NCBI GenBank assembly: GCA_036345935.2
Contig: JADWOT020000001.1
Span: 186,001 to 250,000, forward strand
Direction: 5' to 3'
Length of the DNA stretch: 64,000 bases
From: Taenia hydatigena
Lineage: Eukaryota; Platyhelminthes; Cestoda; Cyclophyllidea; Taeniidae
In this document: in pieces, positions 26,801-37,291 of the stretch
Numbering within the stretch: the stretch's first letter is position 1
How the letters are laid out: each line of letters opens with the position of its first letter
Notes under the pieces: generated by a model
Databases searched by the model: none
Seen by the model: the letters and a program-made list of their open reading frames with translations, nothing else
What the model was told of the DNA's origin: nothing
Translations under genes and position numbers: made by a program

Positions 26801-29800
26801 TCGTAGTTGCGATAGAACGTTTTCACCGAAAATCCCGAACAGACGACAGCCAGTAGAAGATAGGCAAGAGCTTTTGACTGGAATCTAAAGTCGCAGTGAG
26901 GTTATAACGAGAGATAAGCCATGAAAACTGGGCCAGTTTACATTGAAAATACCCTAACTCTGTGATGAAACTAAACAGCTACCCACTTAGTCTGCCTCAT
27001 TTAATAGTAAAGGAGCAATAGAGAAGTGGAAACCAAATGCAAATTCAAAGAACGCTAAACGTCGTAGGAGACGACACGATCTCACATCCAGCAACAACCT
27101 CTCTAGCACTTCACAGTTCATCACAAATCTGCAAGAGGTAATAACGGATGCGGAATTTACAAAACTCACAGGCCAGTTTGCCGACGCTGACGGCATTTTT
27201 GAAGAAGATACTGAAATCCTAGCCCCAAAATGAGACAGAATCCCGCGCTGGGTACATACAGCACACGTTCCGCCACCACGAACCCGACATAGAAGAAGAG
27301 GTTGGACGCAGGCAGAAAAGGAAGCGCCAGCAGAGCCATCCCCTGCAGAGGGAAACTTTCTGCTTCTGTGTGACCAAATTTCCCCCATCTAGAGCATATT
27401 GCTAGGTGCAAAATATTGTGCTAAAAAACGCACCATGGAAAGGGTGAATGCTTGACGCGGCGACGTCCACGGTGAAGCACAACGAATAGCGACGCCAACG
27501 AGACCAGCAAAGGCAGCAAAAGTGGCAATGTTTCGAGGATCCGTGAGGGATGTGATGAGGGCAATGGTACCCATTGTCCAATCAGCACAGAGACCAGAGG
27601 GATAGAAAAGGAGTGCAAGATTGACGTAAACCAAATACAGGTGGGTCAGACGACGTGTCAGAGGCGGTGCGTGAGCTGCTGGATTGTCAAATCTGACAAG
27701 GAGAGGGAGGAAATAGAAGGCAAGTGAGATTAAATTATGGAAAGACGAACGCTTGCCGCCAGCCTACCTGGAGTTTGCGTAGTGCTTGTGCAATTTCATA
27801 GACTACCCGCATTGAGCTTAAGTTCAAAGAATACGAGTTTTAGAGCCCTATCGAATCTGTTTGCAGTTACGTAAGAGTTCTAAAAGAAGGCAATTCAATC
27901 GCCAAAGCCCCAGCATGGCAGGTATTTTGGAATTTTTCGTATTTACACGAATCACCCGTCACGACGGTGGCATGGAGCTCTCTTCTTGCCGCCAGCTGCA
28001 CTACTGGATTCCAGACTAGTCCATCTATCAAAATAAGATAGTCACAGGCCCGTGCGCCACATTCGCGATAGAAAACGCCATAGGAGAAAGCTAACGGAAG
28101 CCTATGGAGCCTAAGCTAAATCCAAGTTTAGCATTATAGTCAATGACGGAACAAGATCGGAATGAAGCTAACTGAGTTGGATTTAAAAAAATATTCGCAG
28201 TGTTGACGCATAACAAATAGTGGTGAGTAGAATTTGAGGACCCAACAACATCTAAGTTTCTAGAACTCAAAGAGAATCAGTGTTGGAATGTTGACGAAGT
28301 AAAATCTAAAAATTATAGGCCTAACTTGAAAGAATGACTATTACCTTTAGGTAAAAATTCGACTGGAAGCGATTGGCATGCAACAACAAATCATCCCTAA
28401 ATCACGCCTGGGTGATGATTTCTTGCAAGGCGAATCGTGAGTGGGACGTGAAGGGTGATTTCCACCCAAATCGACAAAGCCCACACATATCATCACATTT
28501 AAAAGCCCTTCACTGTTAGGAAACATAATCGGATAGACTTGTGATGCCCGACCTGACACGGAAGAGCGATCAGAGAAGGCATCAAGAACGACTCTAAAAA
28601 AAGGTCACGGACTACGTGATAAAATAGAAGCGTACTTTTATCTACACCCACATTTACTTGTGTGGCTTGTAACCTCTAAAGGATTTGGTCTAGCGCCACA
28701 TATTCTTCATTCATGGCTCCAAAACTACTTTACGAGGGCTGTAAATAGAAAGATGACAGTCCTTCAAAGCCATCACTTTGCCCGATCGAACAGTGGACAA
28801 ATAGACAGAGGAGCAATCACATACGCAGTGAAATGCGGTAATTGTGAGCCCATAAGTTGGACGCGAGCCAGAAGGAACAAACCAGAGGTGAGTGAGAGAA
28901 CAAGAAATCTAAGCCCCACCCGCCTCCAGGCCTTCCATGCCGCTTTTCCTGCCAAAATCCTTGCATAGAAGGTGTTCTACATAAACAGAAAAGAGTAAAT
29001 GACACGCGGGGCTCATTGGTTGGATGACTTAAAAAGTGAGCGAGACACCGAACTTACGATGAAGTAGAAGACAAAGTCATAGGCAAGACAGACACCGACA
29101 ACCGTGATGCACTGCTCTTTGCAAAGCGTTCCAAGGATCACGAGAACGGAGACTGTCAGCAAGTGACACGTTTCTGGTGGAGCGAAAACGTGATTCGTTA
29201 CTTTTAATAATAAGTAGACGATGAAGAGTCCACAAATACAGATTTCAAAAAGTCCACCTATCCACTTGTCATTCCAGTATCACGGTCCCGACCCCTTTAA
29301 TGACTATAAAAGCCTTCCGTTTCCCGAAAGGGGAACATCCATTATAAACGGCCAATTTAAAATCCAAAATGGGAGTTCGCACGGGTTCCCACATAATTCA
29401 ATTTAATGGCTTGGTGCAACCTGTAGGGGCTTCCTATGCGCATCCCATTATTTGCATGCATGCGAGCACCACTATATCCTTCAATACGTCCCGCGTCACT
29501 TCCCTTCCATCTTCAACACTGCTAAAGTGCTGACTGAACGAGGCACGCATGAACTGTAGCCTGCCTTCTTTTACGAACCCACTTCAATTCGGTTCCAAAA
29601 CAGCAGAAATCACTCGAAGAAAGTTTGTTCTGCAGCGGTTGACGAAGGCGCAACTGCAAAACGCATTGCTCATAAAAGATTCAAACAGTTGGGTCCTGGT
29701 GATGACTCACCCGCGTTTGCGATTTGTAATAAATCTTATAAAACGCATGTCGATAACAACTTCCGGTTTTATTCCGCGTAAATGATGGAAAGGCGTGAAA

Positions 29801-31213
29801 TCTATCAAACAAGTGAATTTCGTCCATAAACTACGACAGCCAATTCGCACAATAACGACTTTCATACGCTTGATTGAAATAACTTAGACTGCATCCTGAT
29901 GAGAACTGACGTTTGCATTTCAAAGCAAAGCCTTTTGGGCGGACGAATCTATAATTGGTTCTCTCCAAAACATCCAACCACCACCCACCCGCACGCCAAA
30001 GACACACACCACCTCGCTGTCCAGTAGTTTATGCTACTCTTGCTTTCATAAGCAAATAGCACTCAACACTTTCCTAGGCACAGACCGAAGCGATGACGTG
30101 GGCAAATCAGAAGCAAGCGTTAAGTCCGCAGCTTAACACTAACGTAATTTAATACATTGAGCAGTGTAGGCAGGTGTATAGTTCCGCAGAAAGAGCCTAA
30201 CCATCTTCACAAGTATGCTTGTTATGCATCAGACTAATAACCCCCTTTTCGCAGATTTGCCAAAGCGAATTAAGAAGTTCAAACACGGTTGTACTTACAT
30301 TGTGAATACAAAGCGCTGTGGACGTCCACTTCTACATGTCCATAATTACAGGGGGTGAATAAGGAATCAATGGCCTGATGCACGAGCAGAGCTAGAGGAA
30401 AATTAAATCTAGATGGAAGGTCCGCTTATGCCCTACGATGTAACATCCGGAAGTGCATAGCATTCGACTACAGATAGGTATGGAGAGTAGATATTTCATC
30501 TGGATCTGTGGGAGGCAATGTAAACGCCACCGAATGCCTCAGAGACACCATAAATGTGACCACAACAGGAGAATATCACTCCACTTGCAGCAAACTAGCA
30601 AATCCCACGGGCTGGAAAAAAGAACAATTCAGTAAGCAACTCACCAGAAAAGAGAGTCATCTCCTCCGCACCAATAGTGTTGAGATATGTGAGCAAAGAA
30701 GCGAATACAAACACCGCTGAAAGCAATTCCGCCCTTCCAACCACACCAGTAACAGCTTCCACGTGAACTGGATGAAGTGCAAAAAGAAGTGCAGCTGCTA
30801 AACTGCCTGAAGGATTGAGGAAGCGTCGCGAAAATTGATAGAAGAGGTAGACAACGAAGGTGTGCAAGAGGACGTTGACCAAGTGGTATGTCCAGGCTTT
30901 GAGGCCCGCCAGAGCGAAGTTCCAGCGATAGGTAAGGACCGTGAGAGGACGGTATGATTTGTGACTCGATTCTTGGGCCATTGGGGTGCCCCAAAAGTCA
31001 TTAAAAAAGAGAACCCACCAGGGTTGAATGTGGGAACGAAGATCTTGATTATCAACAACTGCAGAAGCGTCATCAAAAACAAATCCACATAAAAGGCTGT
31101 TGCTGTAGATAAGAGGAGTAAGAGTGATGAGTAGTAGATAGTGCCAGGTTGGGAATGAATAATTGAAGGTCGAAGCTGGAGGAAGACTTTCCTGGACCTC
31201 CTTAGAAGGCGGC
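20802..31213 (-). CDS. TMTC3: Protein O-mannosyltransferase TMTC3 (5' exon missing)
   Basis: ER multi-pass GT-C mannosyltransferase with a C-terminal TPR array; family members O-mannosylate cadherin domains from dolichyl-phosphate mannose. Sixteen exons, all phase-compatible: 30645-31213, 29058-29152, 28825-28976, 27434-27692, 27170-27342, 26798-26884, 25565-25702, 25253-25377, 23681-23867, 23528-23600, 23157-23243, 22737-22810, 22278-22398, 21963-22067, 21093-21176, 20802-21011. They encode 845 residues. Membrane-half motifs in order: GFVFDD (acidic pair in the first lumenal loop), [73 protein letters not shown] half: [50 protein letters not shown]...RNIATF and the GDI...HNHCV region favour TMTC3 over TMTC1, 2 and 4. 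Oddities: no ATG in the first exon found, so the start lies upstream; the exon 25565-25702 donor (CG|GTCCAT) is weak; the protein stops right after the last TPR, without the basic tail of vertebrate TMTC3. Confidence 0.9.
23971..23995. repeat. A-rich simple repeat in TMTC3 intron
   Basis: An A-homopolymer run broken by a few G and T, just upstream (minus-strand sense) of the exon at 23681-23867. Confidence 0.6.
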
Positions 31214-32092
31214 CTGCAAAAGTCACAGTACAGAACAAAACCATGTGTAACGAATATTGCTCCTACACCTACATTAATTTAAAACGAAATAAAAAAACTC
31301 ATACCGATTGCGCTTCCGCATTAGGAAAATGGAGTCAACATATGATACGCAAAATCATAAAGAAACTGCGTAGGACTCTGATTGGTCATTATGAAGTTTC
31401 ATAAGGCGCAATATGTGGTTAAAAATACAAACAAGTAATATCAAGGTTAAGCTAAATATTCGACGCTGCTTCTAACTTTGACGTTTTTTGTTTAAATTTA
31501 ACAAGTGCCTAGTGTAATACATGTAGTGAGTTTATTATTCAGCATTATTTAGTCATATATTTTACACAATGGATAACTTTGTAATTTAATTATCAGTTTG
31601 ATTTTAAGCTGAACGAGCTGCGTGGCATAAAACTTGTTACAACGGCAAAGCTGCTGGCGTAAACGATGTTCTACTCGTCAGCTTTCGATTTCTTCAATTG
31701 ACAAATATATCAGGTTGGCTGCTTAAACTCAAAAAAAATAAAATTGGATTTAGCGAATGCATTTAAATGCCTTAAAATCTTGTCGCACACTGTTTGAGTT
31801 CATGGTCCTTGCCAATTTGAGCCATCGCTGGTCTCCTTTCGTTCTTTCTTGAGCTCATGTTTAACCTCTTTATTTCTGATTGGCAAAATGTTATCGTAGC
31901 CCGTCCCATTTCCTTGCTTTTCTTTTGAGCTGTTAACTTTTACTTACATTTGTTGATGGCGCATAGTGATTCTGTTACTCGATTTAGCTGCACTTGAGTC
32001 AACCTGGATGGAATTCCCACCCAACTTTCCTTGTTGCCTTTTCGCTCCCGTTCACTTATAAGCAAACCCTCATTCATACTCGTAGAGGTTAT
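31214..32092. other. TMTC3 upstream intron or 5' flank
   Basis: The first recognised TMTC3 exon has no Met and begins at an AG acceptor (TTTTGCAG before 31213), so this stretch is probably intron. I could not find the start exon in it. AT-rich, no other motif seen. Confidence 0.45.
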
Positions 32093-32276
32093 TGTAGTAC
32101 TTTGTTTGTTGGAACTACCGGTTTCTGTCAAGGTCACAGAGGTGGCCATACTGCCCTAGCTGCGTGGGCTGGTCTCCGGACTATGCCAGCAGCCTAGTTC
32201 CCTCTGTCCATTAAATATATATTCTACCCTAGTATTCTGCCTTCTTTTGTCTTCGAGAAAGCCTCAGAATGCTACA
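32093..32276 (+). repeat. 5' LTR of the TRIM-like element
   Basis: 184 bp, TGTAGTACTTTG to GAATGCTACA. It contains TATATATTCTACCCTAG about 60 bp before the end, a plausible TATA region for an LTR promoter. Confidence 0.8.
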
Positions 32277-32277
32277 T

Positions 32278-32289
32278 TGGCGGCAGCGG
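32278..32289 (+). other. Primer-binding site (tRNA-Leu-like)
   Basis: TGGCGGCAGCGG starts one base after the LTR end. From memory of animal tRNA-Leu 3' ends (...CCGCTGCCACCA), it is complementary at 11 of 12 positions; the mismatch is at the discriminator base. Its position is the one expected of a minus-strand primer site. Confidence 0.55.
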
Positions 32290-32784
32290 GGAGCGGACCC
32301 GACTCTATAGGGTTCTTATCCCGATCTCTACCGCTTGCTGCATGTTGCAGCGGTGCGAAGGAAGTGCGTGTGCTACGGATGGGCCAAAAACGACGTCCGC
32401 CTCCGACATCTGCCCCATCTCTGTGTTCTACAAGAAAGCTATCAACAACTGAAGCGACACTAGCCATGAACCACCCGGAAAATTTCGTTTCGAAGATTAC
32501 CCCTAATGTCTACTTGCTTAAGGAGATCGGCGTGCTAACGCCCCCTACGGACATACTGATGGTCGGCAGAACCGCTCATTCTGAACTTTGTTTCCAAGCC
32601 AAACGAAACCCGAAGCCCAATGCACTGCCGAGAGGGATCACTGACGTTGGTGTCAAGCATCGCCCCAATTGCGTCAAATGTCGGCGACTGGCATGGTTAG
32701 ATCGTGGGCGCTTCTTGCAGCATTGAGTATGTTGTGATGGCTGACGCGGGAGGTGTGCCAAGGGACGCGTCGGGGACGACGCTT

Positions 32785-32799
32785 GAAAGAGGAGAGGGG
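32785..32799 (+). other. Polypurine tract
   Basis: GAAAGAGGAGAGGGG ends three bases before the TG of the 3' LTR, the place where plus-strand priming occurs in LTR retrotransposons. Confidence 0.65.
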
Positions 32800-32802
32800 C
32801 AA

Positions 32803-32916
32803 TGTAGTACTTTGTTTGTTGGAACTACCGGTTTCGGTCAAGGTCACAGAGGTGGCCGTACTGCCCTAGCTGCTTGGGCTGGCCTCCAGGCCGTGCCAAC
32901 AGCCTATTTCCCTCTG
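32803..32916 (+). repeat. Truncated 3' LTR of the TRIM-like element
   Basis: Matches the LTR from TGTAGTACTTTG through CCTATTTCCCTCTG, then changes to unrelated sequence. The missing part holds the TATATATTCTACCCT block and the CTACA end, so no target-site duplication can be read. Confidence 0.8.
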
Positions 32917-33179
32917 ATGCTTTTGCTTAAAATCTTGTTGTCGGCGTGTCATCGTTTCTAGGGTGTGAGGGCACTTTTCGTTTTGCAAACCGAAATGGTC
33001 AACTTTTTATCAGCAGTGTGACAAGTGATCAGATATGGTAAACATGCTCTACCAATAAGTTCACTTCTCTCTATACAAGTATGTTTGTTATCCTCAGAGA
33101 TCAAACGAGTTCCGCTAACTCTGCGGCGAATTGAAGGAGAACACTAGAATAAAGTACTACCAGAATATAAAAGTATTGC

Positions 33180-33362
33180 TGTAGCGTCCCGAGGCTCCCT
33201 TGAAGGCAAAAGAAGGCAAAATACCAAGGCAGAATACATATATCCAACAGACAGGGGGAAATGAGCTGCTGGTATGGCCCTGAGGCCAGCCTACGCGGCT
33301 AGGGCAAAATGGCCACCTCCGTGACCCTGACCGAAAACCGGCAGTTCAAACAAAGTATTGTA
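33180..33362 (-). mobile_element. Solo LTR, inverted
   Basis: 183 bp reading TGTAGCGTCCCGAGG to CAAAGTATTGTA on +, the reverse complement of the LTR. Flanks ATTGC and ATTGG match at 4 of 5, a likely decayed target-site duplication. The reading frame seen in other copies carries a TAG here. Confidence 0.8.
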
Positions 33363-36300
33363 ATTGGAACAAAAATAATTTTGAGCTGTGCACAAATTGG
33401 TGAGTCTTAGATCTTTGTCGGATAATGTAAGAATGTTTCTATTGGCTGCCTATCATTCTCCTCGCTTCCTCTCACTTTGACCTCCGCAAAAGGATGCGAG
33501 CGCAGGTGTAAATCCTTCAGCCTTTTTTAAAATCGTAGTAAGCCGTAGGCGTTGATGGAAAATCCTACTACCAACTAGGCAACGGAAGATTTGAGAGGGT
33601 GGTAAAAATATTTGTGGGTCATGCCACCAAGTGGAAGCACAATCCTCCAAGTTTGGAGTGTCCGCGTAGATGAATGCATGAACACTTTCGCGCAGGAGGG
33701 AGGTGAGTCGCACGACCTTACAAGCGATTGTCTAAGTAGTTAAAAGTCGTTCTATGGCTGATCCGGAGATACAGTGAGACAGAACCATGTAACTTGAGAA
33801 GCTCACTATGAAGTTGTAAGTATGAAGGAGGTTGGCGCAAAGGAAATTGATTAATCTGCATTAATATAAATAAAACACAAATCCTGAATTCTTAGCTCTT
33901 ATGCAAGTTTGGCTATTAGTCTTAAATGGGTTATTCAGGTCATGCGCACTTTCATTAGCTAGTTTATGCGGCATCACAAGTGCTTTTTTGCTCACGGCAG
34001 ACTGCTTCACGAGGTTCAAGCTCTTTTATGGTTGCAATTCTCAAAAACATTGAAAAGATGCTCATATAATTCGTGGCTCCTCGTTTTATAGGCTTTATAG
34101 GCACTAACGTTGGCAAAAGTGCTGTTGTAAAAGGAGTGCAGCAATCATGCTTTTTGCTAACGTTGCTGTGGATGCCGAAGATCTTCTTTGAAGACCTCAA
34201 TAAGGGAATGGCGACAGAGCGCTCAGAATAGGCCAAATGGTAGGTGCCAACAGTTCAAGAGTGTGCACACATCTACTACGGACAGGTTTGTTGGTAGTGC
34301 TTCCTTTTACATCCCACGCAACACTCGTCGCCATTTTGAAAAGACCAGTTCATAACCTATCGTGAAGTTGTATGAGACGAATCCTTTCGTGTAAATTGGT
34401 GAGCAAAATTATTTGCGCACATTTGCCACCTTGAAAGTTTGTTTATACTGGGTAGCTAAGAAGTAGATGCAAATCCTTCCGTGCATGGGGATTTCAAGTG
34501 TTTGTCAAATCTTCCGAGAAGCAAATAAATTTATTACCACAAAAGGCTTCAACTCCTTGTAGTCTGTCCCGTTTCCACTTAAAAGTCCTTCATGTATGAA
34601 ATTTGTCTTTTCATCCTGTCACCACCTTATTTAGGTTTGATTGACTCTGTTTCTCTTAAGCAAAGTTTGCGATTTTCCTGTTTAATTATTCGCCAACCTC
34701 TAGAATTGTAATAAACGGTTTCTTTTTAGGTTGGTGGAAACCTCGTTTCTCGTTTCCTAATACATCTATGCAAATTCTTTCTGACACTTTCCATAATAAT
34801 GCGAAAAATTGCATATCTGCCCCAAATGGTCCTTTTTTCTAAGGAATGTAAATTTGGAAAAATAGGGACAATTTCCCATGCTTAGATTTATTCTTTGGGT
34901 TTCTCCCGCGATCTCAACTTCATGGGGCTTCCGATCAGGGGTGTCAATAAGTCGGGACTTTGGAACTGATGTCTTTACTGGTGTCTGGACATGTAAGGGG
35001 CGTCGCGGTGAGCAAGCCGGTGGATCATCGACTGTGGTTTCATCTGTGCATTACCTCCCAAACTGATTGACCTCAACCTTCAAGTGAGCTCTGACACACC
35101 TAAAGTAGCTCTGCGATTGTCATCCTCCAATCATTAGCCGTCAGTCTGAACTTCTAGAACGTTTTCTGGACTCGCAGGCATTCTTAGCAGAATTAAAAAC
35201 CCTTTGCACCATTTGGGTTAACATGATTGTTTACCTCCCTTCCTACAAATGACTCAACTTCCACCAACTTGGAAAACTCAATTCAAATGTGTTTTTAAGG
35301 AAGGGCCTTTATTTTGTCGTCTTGACAGCAATTGGTGACAAAATTAACGGTCACCAATGGAAGCTGTTTTATAAATCCATCCTCAATCATTCATTCATTC
35401 AATTCCGATTCATTAGTGCATGGCCATTTACTCGCCTTCCCATTCCCTGCACCCGCGTCCGTCCTACCGCCACTCCGCTCATTCATTCCACAATTTAGAG
35501 GTCATGGGACATGCTCTTCATAATTGCTTTGCCATATTCCTAGATCGCTTGAAGCACATCTAGCGAACTAGAAATAGAAGTGGATGCTAGTTTATTCCAC
35601 AATGTGAGTATTTTTACAATGACAACCATTCCGAAAACTGTGCAGACAAAAGGTGCACAAATAAGAGCTTTTATAAAATCAAGTTCCACTCCAACTAGAC
35701 TCCGTATTTAGCAGATGCTGGCTTCTTTTTTGCGAACCTTACCAACAACTATGATGGAGTTGCTTCTTCACTACTTTGGGCGCACCATTTGCGACGGATC
35801 AGGAACGTAAACAAACACCTCAGATTCGTCCTTATGTTTCACTTTGTAAAACACCGGCAAAGTTACGCTCACTTTATGCAAACAATTCTAAGTGGTGGCA
35901 TCTCGTTTGACATGTCGCAAAACAGTCTTCCTAAGACAAATGGCGATTTGCTACTTGCAAATAACAAGCTTCAAAGCTAAGGCGCGTGTGTAATACTAAA
36001 GCAACTTGATAAATTACTCTGTCAAAATTTCATATAGATCTCGCATAGCTTTGCAGTTGACAGAAAAGCAAATTGGGGCCTTGGAAACTGGCAGACTGGT
36101 CAACTATGAAGGTCTACTCTCCATGCCCTCTGGTCTTGAAGCCATTGTCACCATCGTCAGTGCAATTGCTACTTCCACAATAACGACTGGCATCCAATCG
36201 AGACTGGGCCAAGGGCGCATTTGTGTAGCACCCATTACTACACCTGAGTGCTTTGTGCTGCTGTGATGGAAGAAACCGCTTCTCTCTTTTCGCAATTTTA

Positions 36301-37097
36301 AATGTTAAATTAAAGGATTGCCCAGTTAAAAGAAATTTTGTGACCTCGAAATCTTCAAAGCAGCCCAGTTTACTATTGACACTGCTCCATTGTTTGCGCA
36401 GCGGCCCTGTCCATTTGGGTAAGAGAAATGACGCTTTAGACGCAGAATCCATGGCTTCCAAATTGTTCACTTCTGCGTGCGAATCAACTAGCGGTTCAGC
36501 CGGACTTTACTCTGCGAACTTTTTGGTTGCAAAAATGCGAATTTGGGATAAGTAACCCAGTCCTTCATAATGAACCGACTTTAGGCATTCTCCTCATCGT
36601 AGGTATTTCAGGTATGTTGCATTCCTGTGAAGTCAAGTACATCCTCCATTAAGCAGAGCAACTTTCCTGTCAATTTGTGACACAAAACTTGTTTTTATTT
36701 AACTCTGGGGATATTTTCATCACACACGAGCAAGTAGAGAACGTTGAACCTTGTGGGTAGAAGCATCAACTCCATGCCGTTTACGAAGCTAATACAGTTG
36801 TACGGTCGAGTTTCTGCTCTCACCTCCCGGAATGACCTTCAAAATTTTGATGTATGTTATCATTGTTCAAATGCAAGAGTATTTTCTCAATTCTTTATCT
36901 CTGCTTCCGTTGTGTGCATGAATAGCTTCTCTGCCTTCCTTTTGCTTCTTTTTGTCTGCAGCCGTAGTTGTGGGAAGAGTCTAAAACAATTAAAGTATTT
37001 GGTGTGTATCTCAGGCATTGCTGGGTTGTACGTAGTCTTTTGTACGGAACTGATTGATATTGGTCATGCCAAAAAATGCTGATTTTAATGAGATGGC
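33363..37097. other. Intergenic, no gene seen
   Basis: Frames of 60-118 codons occur on both strands (for example 36006-36266 and 36253-36555 on +, 36114-36470 on -). They overlap one another, show no domain motif and have no exon-like joins. Confidence 0.5.
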
Positions 37098-37291
37098 TGT
37101 AATACTTGGCTTGTTATGACTGCCGGCTTTGGTCTCGGTGACGGAGGCGGTAATGCTACCTTAGCCGCGTGGGGTGGCCTCCGGGCTATGCCAGCAGCTC
37201 CATTCGCTCTGTCTATTGAAGACATATGTATATATATTCTGTCCTGGTATTTTGCCTTCTCTTTCCTTCAAGGGAGTTTCAGGACACTACA
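37098..37291 (+). mobile_element. Diverged solo LTR
   Basis: About 194 bp, TGTAATACTTGG to CAGGACACTACA. It keeps GGCCTCCGGGCTATGCCAGC and a TATATATATTCTGTCCTGG block, a few bases longer than the consensus. Flanks ATGGC/TTGGT match poorly, so this is an old insertion. A reading frame runs through most of it without a stop. Confidence 0.75.

Larger units (their letters stand above)
32093..32916 (+). mobile_element. TRIM-like retrotransposon, near full length
   Basis: Two LTR copies in the same orientation flank a 526-bp interior (32277-32802). The 5' LTR is complete; the 3' LTR aligns only to about 32916 and then diverges, so its last ~70 bp are lost. A primer-binding-site candidate follows the first LTR and a purine-rich tract precedes the second. 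No gag, protease, reverse transcriptase or integrase is encoded; one frame of 159 codons (32247-32726) overlaps the interior but shows no domain. This matches a terminal-repeat retrotransposon in miniature, a class reported from taeniid tapeworms, which would move using proteins of other elements. The two LTRs differ at about ten of ~114 aligned bases by eye, so this copy is old. Confidence 0.8.

Noticed and set aside
26987..27160. Possible extra TMTC3 exon after the AERVLYVPS exon
   Set aside because: It has an AG acceptor and an open frame, but the exon at 26798-26884 joins in the same phase and supplies the expected helix plus [10 protein letters not shown], so no extra exon is needed.
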